Assembly: GCA_026418695.1 (NCBI GenBank)
Contig: JAOAAU010000147.1
Location: forward strand, 1 to 64,000
Origin: Clostridia bacterium
Lineage (GTDB): Bacteria; Bacillota; Clostridia; Acetivibrionales; JAFADI01
Reading direction: 5' to 3'
DNA length: 64,000 nt
The notes under the pieces were generated by a model. It did not search any database and was not told where the DNA came from. It was given only the letters and a program-made list of their open reading frames with translations. The translations under genes were made by a program, and so were the position numbers. Below, piece by piece: positions 1 to 8,574 of this stretch (its first letter is position 1; every line of letters begins with the position of its first letter).

Positions 1-49
1 TAAACTAATCTTACTTATTATGCTTATAATCTAAACACATGAAGGTTTA

Positions 50-982
50 TTAAGCAAGTTGTCCTATGCTAAGAATACCTTCACAGATATCTCGATATTC
101 TTTACTCTCATTATATAGATTAAATCCTTGACGGCAAAGTCTTGAGACACCTGAAAGCGACATATTCCCAATATATTTACATATGTCTTTATATCCGTAC
201 CCACAGAATGTTCTCTGCAAAAACACACAAAATGCCCTAATATGCATTATTTCACGTCTTGATTTGAGCCTAACATATTCTGCTGAAGGTAATCCAAACC
301 TTTTAGTCAAAAATGCAACAACATATTCTGGCTTAATATTCCGAAATACTATTTTTCTGTCATCCCTATAAACATTAGAAATATTTCTTGCAATACAATT
401 AATTATATTTTTTATGGCTCCAACATCTCGATGTCTTCCTACAAATTCAACATATCTTTTCACTGCTTGGCTCTGCGTTTTAGATTTGAAAAAGTTTAGT
501 ATAAAACTAGTATCCACAAGCTCCAAAATATCTTTACGTTTTCCTAGATATATCCCCATCGATGAAAAAGGGTATTCATACTCTCTTCCACCAAAGCCCT
601 CTACATCTTTAGGATTATTATGGATATAGGCAGATAGAGCAAGACTATACTTTTCCGAAGAAACAACCTTACTTTCATATCTTCCCTGGAACACATGACC
701 GCGACGCGTATATTTTTTATTATAATAAATTACATAAGATACATTGACACAATGCATAAACCTTGAAATATCAAATCCCTGCGGATCAAAATGCAAATGT
801 ACGTGGGTATCTAAAAGGCAATAGGCATATATTTTACATCGAAACTTATCTGTATACTTTTTTAAAAGCCCAAGATAATAGTTCTTATCGTCTTCATCTC
901 TAAATAAGTCAACCTCACTTATACTGCGGCACATGATATGATAAATGTACTCAGGCGCCTTAATGCGTGCTGTTCTTGGCAT
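50..982 (-). CDS. REP-associated-type Y1 (HUH) transposase
   Basis: This 310-residue protein has an N-terminal Y1 transposase domain (about residues 5-130). The HUH metal-binding motif is His60-Val-His62 in THVHLHF, and the likely catalytic tyrosine is Tyr119 in AYIHNNP. Such enzymes nick and join single-stranded DNA through a 5'-phosphotyrosine. The C-terminal half is unlike IS200 TnpA, which is about 150 aa, and its end (about 240-300) looks like a DnaA-type helix-turn-helix, as in REP-associated tyrosine transposases (RAYTs). The start is backed by AGGTGG just upstream, and a TATAAT lies at 1008-1013 on this strand. There is no partner tnpB. REP-like palindromes elsewhere in the window are candidate substrates, which is inference. 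The domain call is confident; the RAYT subgroup is not. Confidence 0.88.
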   Translation of the reverse strand: MPRTARIKAPEYIYHIMCRSISEVDLFRDEDDKNYYLGLLKKYTDKFRCKIYAYCLLDTHVHLHFDPQGFDISRFMHCVNVSYVIYYNKKYTRRGHVFQGRYESKVVSSEKYSLALSAYIHNNPKDVEGFGGREYEYPFSSMGIYLGKRKDILELVDTSFILNFFKSKTQSQAVKRYVEFVGRHRDVGAIKNIINCIARNISNVYRDDRKIVFRNIKPEYVVAFLTKRFGLPSAEYVRLKSRREIMHIRAFCVFLQRTFCGYGYKDICKYIGNMSLSGVSRLCRQGFNLYNESKEYRDICEGILSIGQLA

Positions 983-1057
983 TTATACCACCTCACACAT
1001 CCATTGTATTATATTTCCCACTAAAATGAAAGAACATTTGTTCGCTTGTAGCATAAA

Positions 1058-1119
1058 GTGCAGAAACGTCCCCTCTATACCACTAAAGGGTTAGTGAATG
1101 CTAACCCTTTAGTGGTATA
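1058..1119. repeat. REP-like half-site followed by a 19-bp hairpin
   Basis: GTGCAGAAACGTCCCC at 1058-1073 matches the half-site of the other REP-like elements here. It is followed directly by a perfect inverted repeat (arms 76-94 and 101-119 after 1000, loop of 6 nt). The hairpin lies just past the stop of the aldo/keto reductase gene and upstream of the transposase. On the minus strand it is not followed by a U-run, so it could stop or protect mRNA, but it is not a classic intrinsic terminator. Confidence 0.6.
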
Positions 1120-1129
1120 AAGAATGTAT

Positions 1130-2341
1130 TTACTTTTTTCTCAAACTGTTTCGCAAAGTCATATACTTTCTAAAGACCCAAAGTGCCGGTTTAAGGATTG
1201 GCATCTCCATCTCTTTTGACACTTCCTTCAATTTTTCACGGATCTCAATATGCTGAGGACAGGCTTTCTCACACTTCCCGCAATCTTTGCACAATGCGGC
1301 ATGGGAAGGCTTGCTGCCTGTTACTCCGCCGGTAAATGCCATGTACTGGAAGTTCAGATGTCTGTCATTAAAAAAATGTTTGCTGTTATAAAAACTGAAA
1401 CACAGCGGAATATCGACACCTGCCGGGCAGGGCAAACAGTATGCGCATCCGGTGCAGCCAACTTTCATAAGTTTGCCGTAGGCATCCTTCGCACTTTCAA
1501 AGAGTCTCAGTTCCTCTGCCGTTAAGGAGTTGGGGTAAGCTTCTCCGGCAATTCTTACATTCTCCTCAATATGACGCTCCTCATTCATCCCCGAAAGTAC
1601 AACGGTAGCTTCCGGATGATTCCAAATCCAGCGCAACGCCCATTCAACAGGGGTTCTTTTTATTTCTGCGGAATTCCATATCTTTTGCACCGATTCCGGA
1701 ATTCTTCCAACCAGGGATCCGCCTCGTAAAGGCTCCATAATGACAACTCCCAAGCCTTTGGAAGCAGCATATTCAAGTCCCTCTTTTCCAGCTTGAACGT
1801 TTTCATCGATGTAATTGTATTGAATCTGGCAGAAATCCCATGGGTAATCATCCACAATCCGTTTGAAGTTTTCCTTATCACCATGATACGAAAAGCCGAT
1901 GTTGATCAGCTTTCCTTCCTTTTTACGCATCTCCAGGAACTCCAGCACCCCAAGTTCCTTTAGCCTGTTCCAGCCGTTGATATCGTTAATTGCGTGGATC
2001 AGATAATAATCAATCCGGTCGGTGCATAACCTTTTTAACTGTGTTTCCAGAATTGACTCCATATCCTTGAAACTGTGAATTAAATACGGCGGAAGTTTTG
2101 TTGCAATCCTGACCTTATCCCTATATCCCTTGGCTAATATCTTCCCGAGAATGCTTTCGCTTCTTCCCCCATGATAAATATAAGCGGTATCAAAATAATT
2201 GACACCGTTTTCTATGGCCTGGATGATTTGTCTTTCCGTACGCTCTTCATCAATCTTTCCGTTCTTTTGAGGATACCGCATGCAGCCGTACCCAAGTATG
2301 GATAGCTTATCGCCCGTTTTTCCCATTTTACGATATAACAT
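1130..2341 (-). CDS. aldo/keto reductase with C-terminal 4Fe-4S domain
   Basis: This is a cytoplasmic NAD(P)H-type oxidoreductase of the COG1453-like class. The TIM barrel carries recognisable aldo/keto reductase positions: FDTAYIYHGG (Asp and Tyr), ATKLP (Lys) and YYLIHAI (His). The last 120 residues hold two cysteine clusters, CTGCAYCLPCPAG and CKDCGKCEKACP, expected to bind iron-sulfur clusters. The start was moved to the ATG at 2341 because GAGGAGG lies 5 nt upstream; a start at 2356 would put that site inside the gene. It is the second gene after the TetR regulator, with a 52-nt gap holding a GACTAGTC dyad. The substrate is unknown. Confidence 0.88.
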   Translation of the reverse strand: MLYRKMGKTGDKLSILGYGCMRYPQKNGKIDEERTERQIIQAIENGVNYFDTAYIYHGGRSESILGKILAKGYRDKVRIATKLPPYLIHSFKDMESILETQLKRLCTDRIDYYLIHAINDINGWNRLKELGVLEFLEMRKKEGKLINIGFSYHGDKENFKRIVDDYPWDFCQIQYNYIDENVQAGKEGLEYAASKGLGVVIMEPLRGGSLVGRIPESVQKIWNSAEIKRTPVEWALRWIWNHPEATVVLSGMNEERHIEENVRIAGEAYPNSLTAEELRLFESAKDAYGKLMKVGCTGCAYCLPCPAGVDIPLCFSFYNSKHFFNDRHLNFQYMAFTGGVTGSKPSHAALCKDCGKCEKACPQHIEIREKLKEVSKEMEMPILKPALWVFRKYMTLRNSLRKK

Positions 2342-2363
2342 TATAATCCTCCTCATTTATACC

Positions 2364-2371
2364 GACTAGTC
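2364..2371. promoter_or_regulatory. possible TetR operator in front of the reductase gene
   Basis: The 8-bp dyad GACTAGTC and its flanks (CGACTAGTCAATCTATTCT) resemble the dyad region over the regulator's own promoter at 2990-3010. The shared sequence suggests that the TetR protein binds both sites. There is no binding evidence. Confidence 0.4.
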
Positions 2372-2393
2372 AATCTATTCTAAGTAAAAAATT

Positions 2394-2954
2394 TTATCTT
2401 CGAATGCTGTTCCACAAAGCATTAAAGGTTTCTTCCACAAAGTTTTCATCCTCTATTTTAACCCTGTTTTGGATAAAATAATTCATGTTTGCCATCATGA
2501 TGGCAGTAGATACCGCTAGAAGATAGTCTATCGATGTATTTTTGATAAACTCTTTCTCCATTCCTTCCTTCAATAATTCCAAAAAGACTTCGAATTTATT
2601 CCTTCCTTCTTCTTTCGTTTTGTCATAAATATATACGGAATAGCCAAACTGCTGAAAGAATAAGAACTCATCCGTACAGTCCATCCCCCACTGCAGATAG
2701 TTTTTATAAATGCGCCGTATTTTGCTCAGATATGCCTTCTCCTGATCTGCCCCCTTCAGCGACCTGCTGATCATGGATTCCTTGCATCGCAAATACAGGC
2801 TGTTGATCAGCTCCTCTTTTGTCTTAAAATGATGAAAAAGAGTTCCGATCGCAACTCCGGCTTCTTTAGCAATCTGTGAAGTTGGGGTTTTATCAAAGCC
2901 ATTTTGATTGAATAGTTGAATGGCTGCCTTGCAAATCTGCTCTTTTTTATCCAT
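2394..2954 (-). CDS. TetR/AcrR family transcriptional regulator
   Basis: This is a 186-residue one-component repressor. The N-terminal helix-turn-helix (about residues 8-55) is typical: QLFNQNGFDKTPTSQIAKEA followed by GVAIGTLFHHFKTKEEL. The C-terminal ligand-binding domain (about 60-186) is variable and gives no hint of the inducer. The gene lies directly upstream of the Fe-S aldo/keto reductase on the same strand and probably controls both. A good sigma-A promoter with an overlapping 12-bp dyad lies 20-50 nt upstream, consistent with autoregulation. Confidence 0.9.
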   Translation of the reverse strand: MDKKEQICKAAIQLFNQNGFDKTPTSQIAKEAGVAIGTLFHHFKTKEELINSLYLRCKESMISRSLKGADQEKAYLSKIRRIYKNYLQWGMDCTDEFLFFQQFGYSVYIYDKTKEEGRNKFEVFLELLKEGMEKEFIKNTSIDYLLAVSTAIMMANMNYFIQNRVKIEDENFVEETFNALWNSIRR

Positions 2955-2974
2955 TGTAAATTATCACCAAGATT

Positions 2975-3003
2975 ATTCTACACCCGTTCGACTGATCAGT
3001 CAA
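2975..3003 (-). promoter_or_regulatory. sigma-A promoter with overlapping dyad operator for the tetR gene
   Basis: On the minus strand TTGACT (2998-3003) and TAGAAT (2975-2980) are 17 nt apart. The perfect palindrome GACTGATCAGTC (2990-3001) covers the -35 box, the usual place for a TetR repressor to block RNA polymerase. A related dyad precedes the downstream reductase gene. Confidence 0.65.
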
Positions 3004-3149
3004 TATATTCTTTAAATTCATCTATGCAACTTATAAATTTGTACAGCTGCGAACCGCAAAAAGTGAAAATATCATAGCAATATTTGAAATGAAAGTCATG
3101 CAGTCAACCAGTACAATTAAAATAAAACAAGCGCGATGGAGGAATTGAT

Positions 3150-5324
3150 ATGTCTGAAATACCGGCGTATAAAAATCAAGCCTTGAGCTTTGAAGAACGT
3201 GCGAAAGACCTGGTTTCGAGAATGACTCTTGAAGAAAAAGTTACACAAATGCTGCATAGCGCTCCAGCCATTCCAAGATTGGACCTTCCCTCTTACAACT
3301 GGTGGAATGAAGCTTTGCACGGAGTTGCAAGAGCCGGTGTTGCTACTGTTTTCCCGCAGGCCATCGGAATGGCGGCTACCTTTGACGAAGACCTCCTATA
3401 TAAAACAGCCGACATTATCTCCACCGAAGGAAGAGCAAAATACCATGAGAATCAGAGGAAAAGCGACCATGGTATCTATAAGGGCTTGACTTTCTGGTCT
3501 CCGAATATCAATATATTCAGAGACCCTCGCTGGGGCCGAGGACACGAAACTTACGGTGAAGACCCCTATCTTACAGGCCGTCTTGGCGTTGCATTTATCA
3601 AAGGAATTCAAGGGAATGACAAAAAGTATTTGAAAGCTGCAGCTTGTGCAAAACACTTTGCTGTACACAGCGGTCCCGAAAGTGAAAGACACAGCTTTAA
3701 TGCTGTCGTATCTAAGAAAGACCTGCGTGAGACATACCTGCCTGCATTCAAGGAAGCTGTTCAGGAAGCAGATGTTGAGGCAGTCATGGGTGCTTATAAC
3801 AGGACAAATGATGAACCCTGCTGCGGAAGCAGAATGCTGTTAAAAGAGATCCTTCGGGAAGAATGGGGTTTTAAAGGCCATGTGACCTCCGATTGTTGGG
3901 CTATCAAAGATTTTCATGAACACCACATGGTAACAAGAACCGCACCGGAGTCTGTCGCTCTGGCAGTAAACAGCGGCTGTGACTTAAATTGCGGAAACAT
4001 GTACATCAATTTGCTCATTGCCCATAAAGAGGGACTGGTGAGCGAAGAAGTCATTGATCAATCCGTAACAAGGCTGATGACCACCCGAATGAAGCTGGGG
4101 ATGTTCGATGATCCTGAAAATGTATCTTATGCTCATACGCCTTATGAGGTCAACAGCTGTAAGGAACATCTTGATTTCGCCCTCGATATGGCTAAAAAGT
4201 CACTGGTTCTTTTGAAAAATGAAAAGGGAATGCTTCCATTGGATAAGAATAAGCTTAACTCCATTGCTGTGATTGGCCCTAATGCCGATAGCAGAACCGC
4301 TTTGGAGGGCAATTACTGTGGTACTGCCAATCGTTATACAACAATTGTTGAAGGAATTCAGGATGCAGTGGGTGAAAACACCAGAGTATACTATGCACAA
4401 GGATGTCATTTATATAAGGATAGGGTTCAAGGGTTGGGTGAATCCAAGGATCGATTTGCTGAAGCCATTGCTGTTGCAGAACGTGCGGATGTCGTTGTTA
4501 TGTGTCTTGGTCTTGATGCAACGATCGAAGGTGAAGAAGGAGATGTTTCCAACGAATATGCCAGCGGAGACAAACTTCACTTGAATCTTCCCGGGAATCA
4601 ACAAGAGCTTCTTGAAGCCGTGCACAAAACAGGTAAGCCGATCATCCTGGTACTTCTTTCCGGCAGTGCCCTGGCTGTCACCTGGGCTGACCAGAACATT
4701 CCCTCCATCATCCAAGCCTGGTATCCGGGCGCTCAAGGCGGGAAAGCCGTTGCTTCACTAATCTTTGGAGAATATAGTCCATCCGGAAGATTACCGGTGA
4801 CTTTTTACAAATCAACAGAAGAACTTCCTGATTTCTGTGATTACTCCATGAAGAACAGGACCTACAGATACATGGAAACTGAAGCCCTTTATCCCTTTGG
4901 CTATGGCTTGAGCTATACGAAGTTTGAATATGGTGAAATACAAATCGGCAAGGATCAGATAAGTATCGGAGAAAATCTGGAATGCAGCATAGAAATTAAA
5001 AATATCGGGAATTGGGCCTCCGATGAAATCGTTCAGCTCTATATGAAAGATATCGAAGCCAGTGTTGAAGTTCCCAGATGGCAGTTGCGAGGCATCAAGC
5101 GGATTCATCTGGCACCGGGCAAAGAAACTGAAGTATGTTTTACACTTACCCCAAGAATGATGGCATTGATCGATAATGACGGGAAAACTGTTCTTGAGCC
5201 GGGCATGTTTGAGGTCTATATCGGAGGCAGCCAACCGGATGAAAGAAGCCTGAAACTTACCGGAAACGATGTTTCAAAAGCCGCGTTTGAATTGATCGGA
5301 AATGCAGCTGAACTTGAATATTAA
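3150..5324 (+). CDS. glycoside hydrolase family 3, probable beta-xylosidase
   Basis: This 724-residue exo-glycosidase has the GH3 N-terminal barrel (about 20-330), the GH3 C-terminal domain (about 355-580) and a fibronectin-III-like domain (about 615-710). The catalytic nucleophile is expected at Asp248 in VTSDCWAI; Lys168-His169 (AKHF) and the NIFRDPRWGRGHETYGEDP block are family signatures. SDCWAI and the overall layout resemble the beta-xylosidase/arabinosidase branch rather than beta-glucosidases, but substrate is inferred. It has no signal peptide, so it acts inside the cell on imported oligosaccharides. GGAGG lies 7 nt before the ATG. It faces away from the tetR gene and is followed by a REP-like palindrome and an AraC regulator. 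Confidence 0.9.
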   Translation: MSEIPAYKNQALSFEERAKDLVSRMTLEEKVTQMLHSAPAIPRLDLPSYNWWNEALHGVARAGVATVFPQAIGMAATFDEDLLYKTADIISTEGRAKYHENQRKSDHGIYKGLTFWSPNINIFRDPRWGRGHETYGEDPYLTGRLGVAFIKGIQGNDKKYLKAAACAKHFAVHSGPESERHSFNAVVSKKDLRETYLPAFKEAVQEADVEAVMGAYNRTNDEPCCGSRMLLKEILREEWGFKGHVTSDCWAIKDFHEHHMVTRTAPESVALAVNSGCDLNCGNMYINLLIAHKEGLVSEEVIDQSVTRLMTTRMKLGMFDDPENVSYAHTPYEVNSCKEHLDFALDMAKKSLVLLKNEKGMLPLDKNKLNSIAVIGPNADSRTALEGNYCGTANRYTTIVEGIQDAVGENTRVYYAQGCHLYKDRVQGLGESKDRFAEAIAVAERADVVVMCLGLDATIEGEEGDVSNEYASGDKLHLNLPGNQQELLEAVHKTGKPIILVLLSGSALAVTWADQNIPSIIQAWYPGAQGGKAVASLIFGEYSPSGRLPVTFYKSTEELPDFCDYSMKNRTYRYMETEALYPFGYGLSYTKFEYGEIQIGKDQISIGENLECSIEIKNIGNWASDEIVQLYMKDIEASVEVPRWQLRGIKRIHLAPGKETEVCFTLTPRMMALIDNDGKTVLEPGMFEVYIGGSQPDERSLKLTGNDVSKAAFELIGNAAELEY

Positions 5325-5344
5325 GGTCTAATTCTTGAATTTCA

Positions 5345-5398
5345 GGGGACGGTTCTGCACAAATTGCTGATACCAGCAATTTGTGCAGAACCGTCCCC
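5345..5398. repeat. REP-like palindrome
   Basis: This is a 25-bp perfect inverted repeat around a 4-nt centre (arms 5345-5369 and 5374-5398) beginning GGGGACGGTTCTGCAC. It lies 20 nt past the GH3 stop codon and before the AraC gene. It matches the elements at 25459 and 61471 nearly base for base in the outer 20 positions. Confidence 0.85.
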
Positions 5399-5453
5399 AT
5401 TTATATTTGCCTCCACCCTATTTTTACGTTAAAATTTAGGTGGAGGTATTTTT

Positions 5454-6302
5454 ATGATCCTAGTAGGCTTACATGAAAAAGAAATCTTTTCGGAAAACTA
5501 TCCCTTTCGTCTGGAAGCAAATACTTCCGGGGATTTTCGCTACCCTCTGCACTGGCATAATGCAGTTGAACTGATCTACGTTTCCGAAGGCTGTAGCAGA
5601 ATTACTGTCAATGGAGTTGAATACCTTCTTGAAAACACAGAAATACTGGTGATCCCTTCCGGGGAGATACATGACATCCACAGTATCGGGAAACAATTCT
5701 TCATACAATTTGACATCTCCATGCTGGATGGTTTCGGCGGCATTCACAATATAAAGCCATTTTTAACACAAGCAAAAAAAATATCCACTAAAGATGATAA
5801 ATATTTACATAAAGCAATTGAAAATAAAATATTTGAAATGGTTCATGAATATGAAAAAAAAGAGTTTGCCTATGCGCTGTCTCTTAATGCCAGAGTTTAT
5901 GACATTCTAGTTTTACTTTCCAGAAGCCTGGTTGAAAAAATCAGCTTTGAAAGCTTAAATAACAGCAGCAAACGAGTATTTGGCCTGGAGAAAATCAACA
6001 GCGCGTTTAAATATATTGAAGAGCATTACCAGGATGAAATCACTTTAAAAGACATATCCAGTGCTGTAGGATTCAGTGAGTATCATTTTTCAAGACTCTT
6101 TAAAGAGATTACGGAAAAGAACTTTCACCATTATCTGAACGAATTTAGAATCAAGAAAGCCGAGAAACTGCTGATGAACAGCAGTTTGACTATTGCTCAG
6201 ATTGCTCACGAAGTCGGGTTTAACAGCTTCGTAACCTTCAACAGGATGTTTAAAAAGGTAAAAGGATGTTCCCCTACCTTTTATAAAAAAGCAGGAGTTT
6301 AA
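5454..6302 (+). CDS. AraC family transcriptional regulator with cupin sensor domain
   Basis: This 282-residue protein has an N-terminal cupin-like sugar-sensing domain (about 10-110; HWHNAVELIYVSEG, VIPSGEIHDIHS) and a C-terminal AraC DNA-binding domain (about 185-280) with two helix-turn-helix units, ending GFNSFVTFNRMFKKVKGCSP. Such proteins usually activate nearby sugar genes when the ligand binds. The start at 5454 has GGTGGAGG about 7 nt upstream. It follows the GH3 gene on the same strand, with a REP palindrome between, so GH3 is a natural target, but that is inference. Confidence 0.9.
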   Translation: MILVGLHEKEIFSENYPFRLEANTSGDFRYPLHWHNAVELIYVSEGCSRITVNGVEYLLENTEILVIPSGEIHDIHSIGKQFFIQFDISMLDGFGGIHNIKPFLTQAKKISTKDDKYLHKAIENKIFEMVHEYEKKEFAYALSLNARVYDILVLLSRSLVEKISFESLNNSSKRVFGLEKINSAFKYIEEHYQDEITLKDISSAVGFSEYHFSRLFKEITEKNFHHYLNEFRIKKAEKLLMNSSLTIAQIAHEVGFNSFVTFNRMFKKVKGCSPTFYKKAGV

Positions 6303-6434
6303 CTCCTATTATTATTCATTAAGGTCTTTGATTAAAACTCTCACTCCATTAGTTATTACTATGCACAACGATTTATACGCTAGATATATTAACCGCTCTC
6401 CAATAATCTTAAAAAATTACCAACTTGGATATAA

Positions 6435-6567
6435 GTGCAGAAACGTCCCCTCTTAAGTGTTGCCTGCAAAAGTATCATTAATAATAACTACCGTACAAGA
6501 TCAAAAAATGCAGAACTGTCCCCCTCTTCACTTACATCATTTGAACAAAAGTGCAGAAACGTCCCCC
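6435..6567. repeat. three direct REP-like half-sites in a gene-free gap
   Basis: The gap from 6303 to 6580 holds no gene. It contains three same-direction copies of the half-site: GTGCAGAAACGTCCCC (6435-6450), TGCAGAACTGTCCCC (6509-6523) and GTGCAGAAACGTCCCCC (6551-6567). Unlike the palindromes at 5345, 25459 and 61471 they are single arms. Confidence 0.7.
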
Positions 6568-6580
6568 TTTATTCATCTGC

Positions 6581-6615
6581 AAAAAAAGAACCGCAGTATC
6601 ATCTCTACGGTTCTT
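6581..6615 (-). terminator. intrinsic terminator of importer 0 operon
   Basis: Arms 6586-6593 and 6608-6615 pair (AAGAACCG/CGGTTCTT, with a partly paired extension). On the minus strand the stem is followed by seven T. It lies 24 nt past the last permease gene. Confidence 0.75.
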
Positions 6616-6639
6616 CCTTTTCTGGCTGTAGCACGGTCA

Positions 6640-7488
6640 TCATCCTTTTACAGCCCCTACGGTCATACTTTCAATAATCTTATCATTCAAAAACATATAT
6701 ACCAGGATGCTTGGTAAAACCATGATCATAATCGCAGCCAACTGGACTGTCCAGTCCGTTGAATACTGCCCCCTAAAGCGTGTAAGGCTCACTGGTAGCG
6801 TCATCTTGAGTGGATCCGACATGAATATCATCGCAAACATCAATTCATTCCACATGCTGACAAAGTTAAAAATTGTGATGGTTGCAATTGCTGATTTGGA
6901 TAATGGCACAATCATTCTCCAAAATACTCCCGCCATACTGCAGCCATCCATAACGGCCGCTTCTTCGATTTCTCTGGGGAAGGTGCCCATAAAACCCGTA
7001 AGGATGAATACGGATGTAGGAAGGGCAAATGCAACGTAAGGTAGAATGAGAGCTATATATTTGTCGGTAAAGCCAATGTTTTTAAAAAGTATGAAAAGCG
7101 GAATCAATGTTGAGTGTATCGGTATCATAACGCCTAAAAGGAATACAGCTAGTACCAAGCCAGACAGCTTCCATTTGAGTCTCTTGATGGCAAAAGCCGC
7201 CATACTTCCCACAAGGATTGTAATCACAACTGAAATAATTGAAACAAATACTGAATTTAAAAACCCTGTTCCTATTTTACCTGCTACCCAGGCTTTTGAG
7301 TAGTTAGCAAACTGTAATGTCGATCCAAGGGTCCATGGATTATCAAACAACTCTCCATTGCTCTTGACTGAATTTATAAGCAGCCATATCAAAGGATACA
7401 GACAGGTGATGGAAAAAACAATAAGCAAGATGTACATGATGACCTTTGAAATGGACAATTTATTTCTTTTTAATAGACTATATTCCAT
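6640..7488 (-). CDS. CUT1 sugar ABC importer permease, MalG/UgpE-like
   Basis: This 282-residue inner-membrane protein has six predicted membrane segments. The EAA loop that docks the ATPase reads EEAAVMDGCSMAGVFWRMIV followed by PLSK, and the C-terminus ESMTVGAVKG is typical of the MalG-like partner. It would form the channel with the permease encoded just upstream, fed by the lipoprotein at 8575-9924. AAGGAGAAG lies 9 nt before the start. It is last in the importer 0 operon and a strong terminator follows. The transported sugar is unknown. Confidence 0.93.
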   Translation of the reverse strand: MEYSLLKRNKLSISKVIMYILLIVFSITCLYPLIWLLINSVKSNGELFDNPWTLGSTLQFANYSKAWVAGKIGTGFLNSVFVSIISVVITILVGSMAAFAIKRLKWKLSGLVLAVFLLGVMIPIHSTLIPLFILFKNIGFTDKYIALILPYVAFALPTSVFILTGFMGTFPREIEEAAVMDGCSMAGVFWRMIVPLSKSAIATITIFNFVSMWNELMFAMIFMSDPLKMTLPVSLTRFRGQYSTDWTVQLAAIMIMVLPSILVYMFLNDKIIESMTVGAVKG

Positions 7489-7608
7489 ATGAATTCACTT
7501 CTCCTTATGATCATTAATGAACTGAAAAGAAAATTAAGATTCGCTCAGCTGTGTTGGATGCCAACGGACTGGCTTATCCAATTTATCTAAACTTACTGTT
7601 CATTATCA

Positions 7609-8493
7609 CTAATACTGAATTTCCTCTGACTTGAAGGCTTTGTTGAGGATGAAAGCTACTCCAAGGCAAAGAACCAGTAATACCAGGGAAATTGCACTTC
7701 CATAGCCGTACTGCATATCCCTGAAGGATTTGTAGTACATATAGGACGCGATAACCTCACTCGCGTGATTGGGGCCGCCATTTGACATGATATAGATCAA
7801 GTCAAAGTAGCGGAGAGCACCTGTAGCCATTAGGACTGCATCAATTCCGATGATTGGCTTGATCAAGGGAAGCGTAATATATCTAATGGTTCTCCATGAA
7901 TCCGCTCCATCTATGACTGCGGCTTCATTCATGCTTGATGGAATATTCTCGATGGCAGCAAGGTACAGGATCATATGATAGCCTACAAACTGCCAGCAAA
8001 TCGTGATGATGATTGAAGGAAGTACGGTTTGTTCTTCTGCAAGCCAAAGCCTCGTAAGACTTTCAAGACCCACAGCAGACAGCACCTTGTTGATTATACC
8101 AAATTCCGGATTATAAATGAATGTCCATAAGAGTCCAACCGCAACGCTGGAAAGAATATTCGGGAAAAAGATTACGTTCTTGAAATACTTCTTTCCTTTG
8201 ATTTTACCGCTTAGTGCGATTGCCAGCATTATCGCCAGCGGAATCTGTATAACCAGGGATAAACCCATAAGTAAGAAAGTATTCTTCAACCCGGTTCTAA
8301 AAACGTCATCCTGCGTAAAGAGCTGGATGTAATTCTCCAAACCTAAAAACTTCTTGGCACCCAATACATTCCACTTGAATACGCTTAGATATGCGGTGTT
8401 AACAATCGGTACAATGACAACTCCAAGATAGATCAGTAACCCCGGCAGTAAAAAAGCAAGTATTGTTTTTTTGTTTCTAAGCATTAGTTCCAT
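7609..8493 (-). CDS. CUT1 sugar ABC importer permease, MalF/UgpA-like
   Basis: This permease of about 294 residues has six membrane segments and an EAA loop NEAAVIDGADSWRTIRYITL followed by PLIKP. It is the heterodimer partner of the downstream permease. I chose the ATG at 8493 over the upstream GTG at 8508 because GGGAGA then sits at ribosome-binding distance. A 120-nt gap separates it from the partner gene and an 81-nt gap from the binding-protein gene. Confidence 0.92.
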   Translation of the reverse strand: MELMLRNKKTILAFLLPGLLIYLGVVIVPIVNTAYLSVFKWNVLGAKKFLGLENYIQLFTQDDVFRTGLKNTFLLMGLSLVIQIPLAIMLAIALSGKIKGKKYFKNVIFFPNILSSVAVGLLWTFIYNPEFGIINKVLSAVGLESLTRLWLAEEQTVLPSIIITICWQFVGYHMILYLAAIENIPSSMNEAAVIDGADSWRTIRYITLPLIKPIIGIDAVLMATGALRYFDLIYIMSNGGPNHASEVIASYMYYKSFRDMQYGYGSAISLVLLVLCLGVAFILNKAFKSEEIQY

Positions 8494-8574
8494 ATCTGAT
8501 TCTCCCACTTTATCATTTATGATTAACGGCCAGGAGAATGATCCTCCTGACCGTTAAAACCACAAACTGATTAA

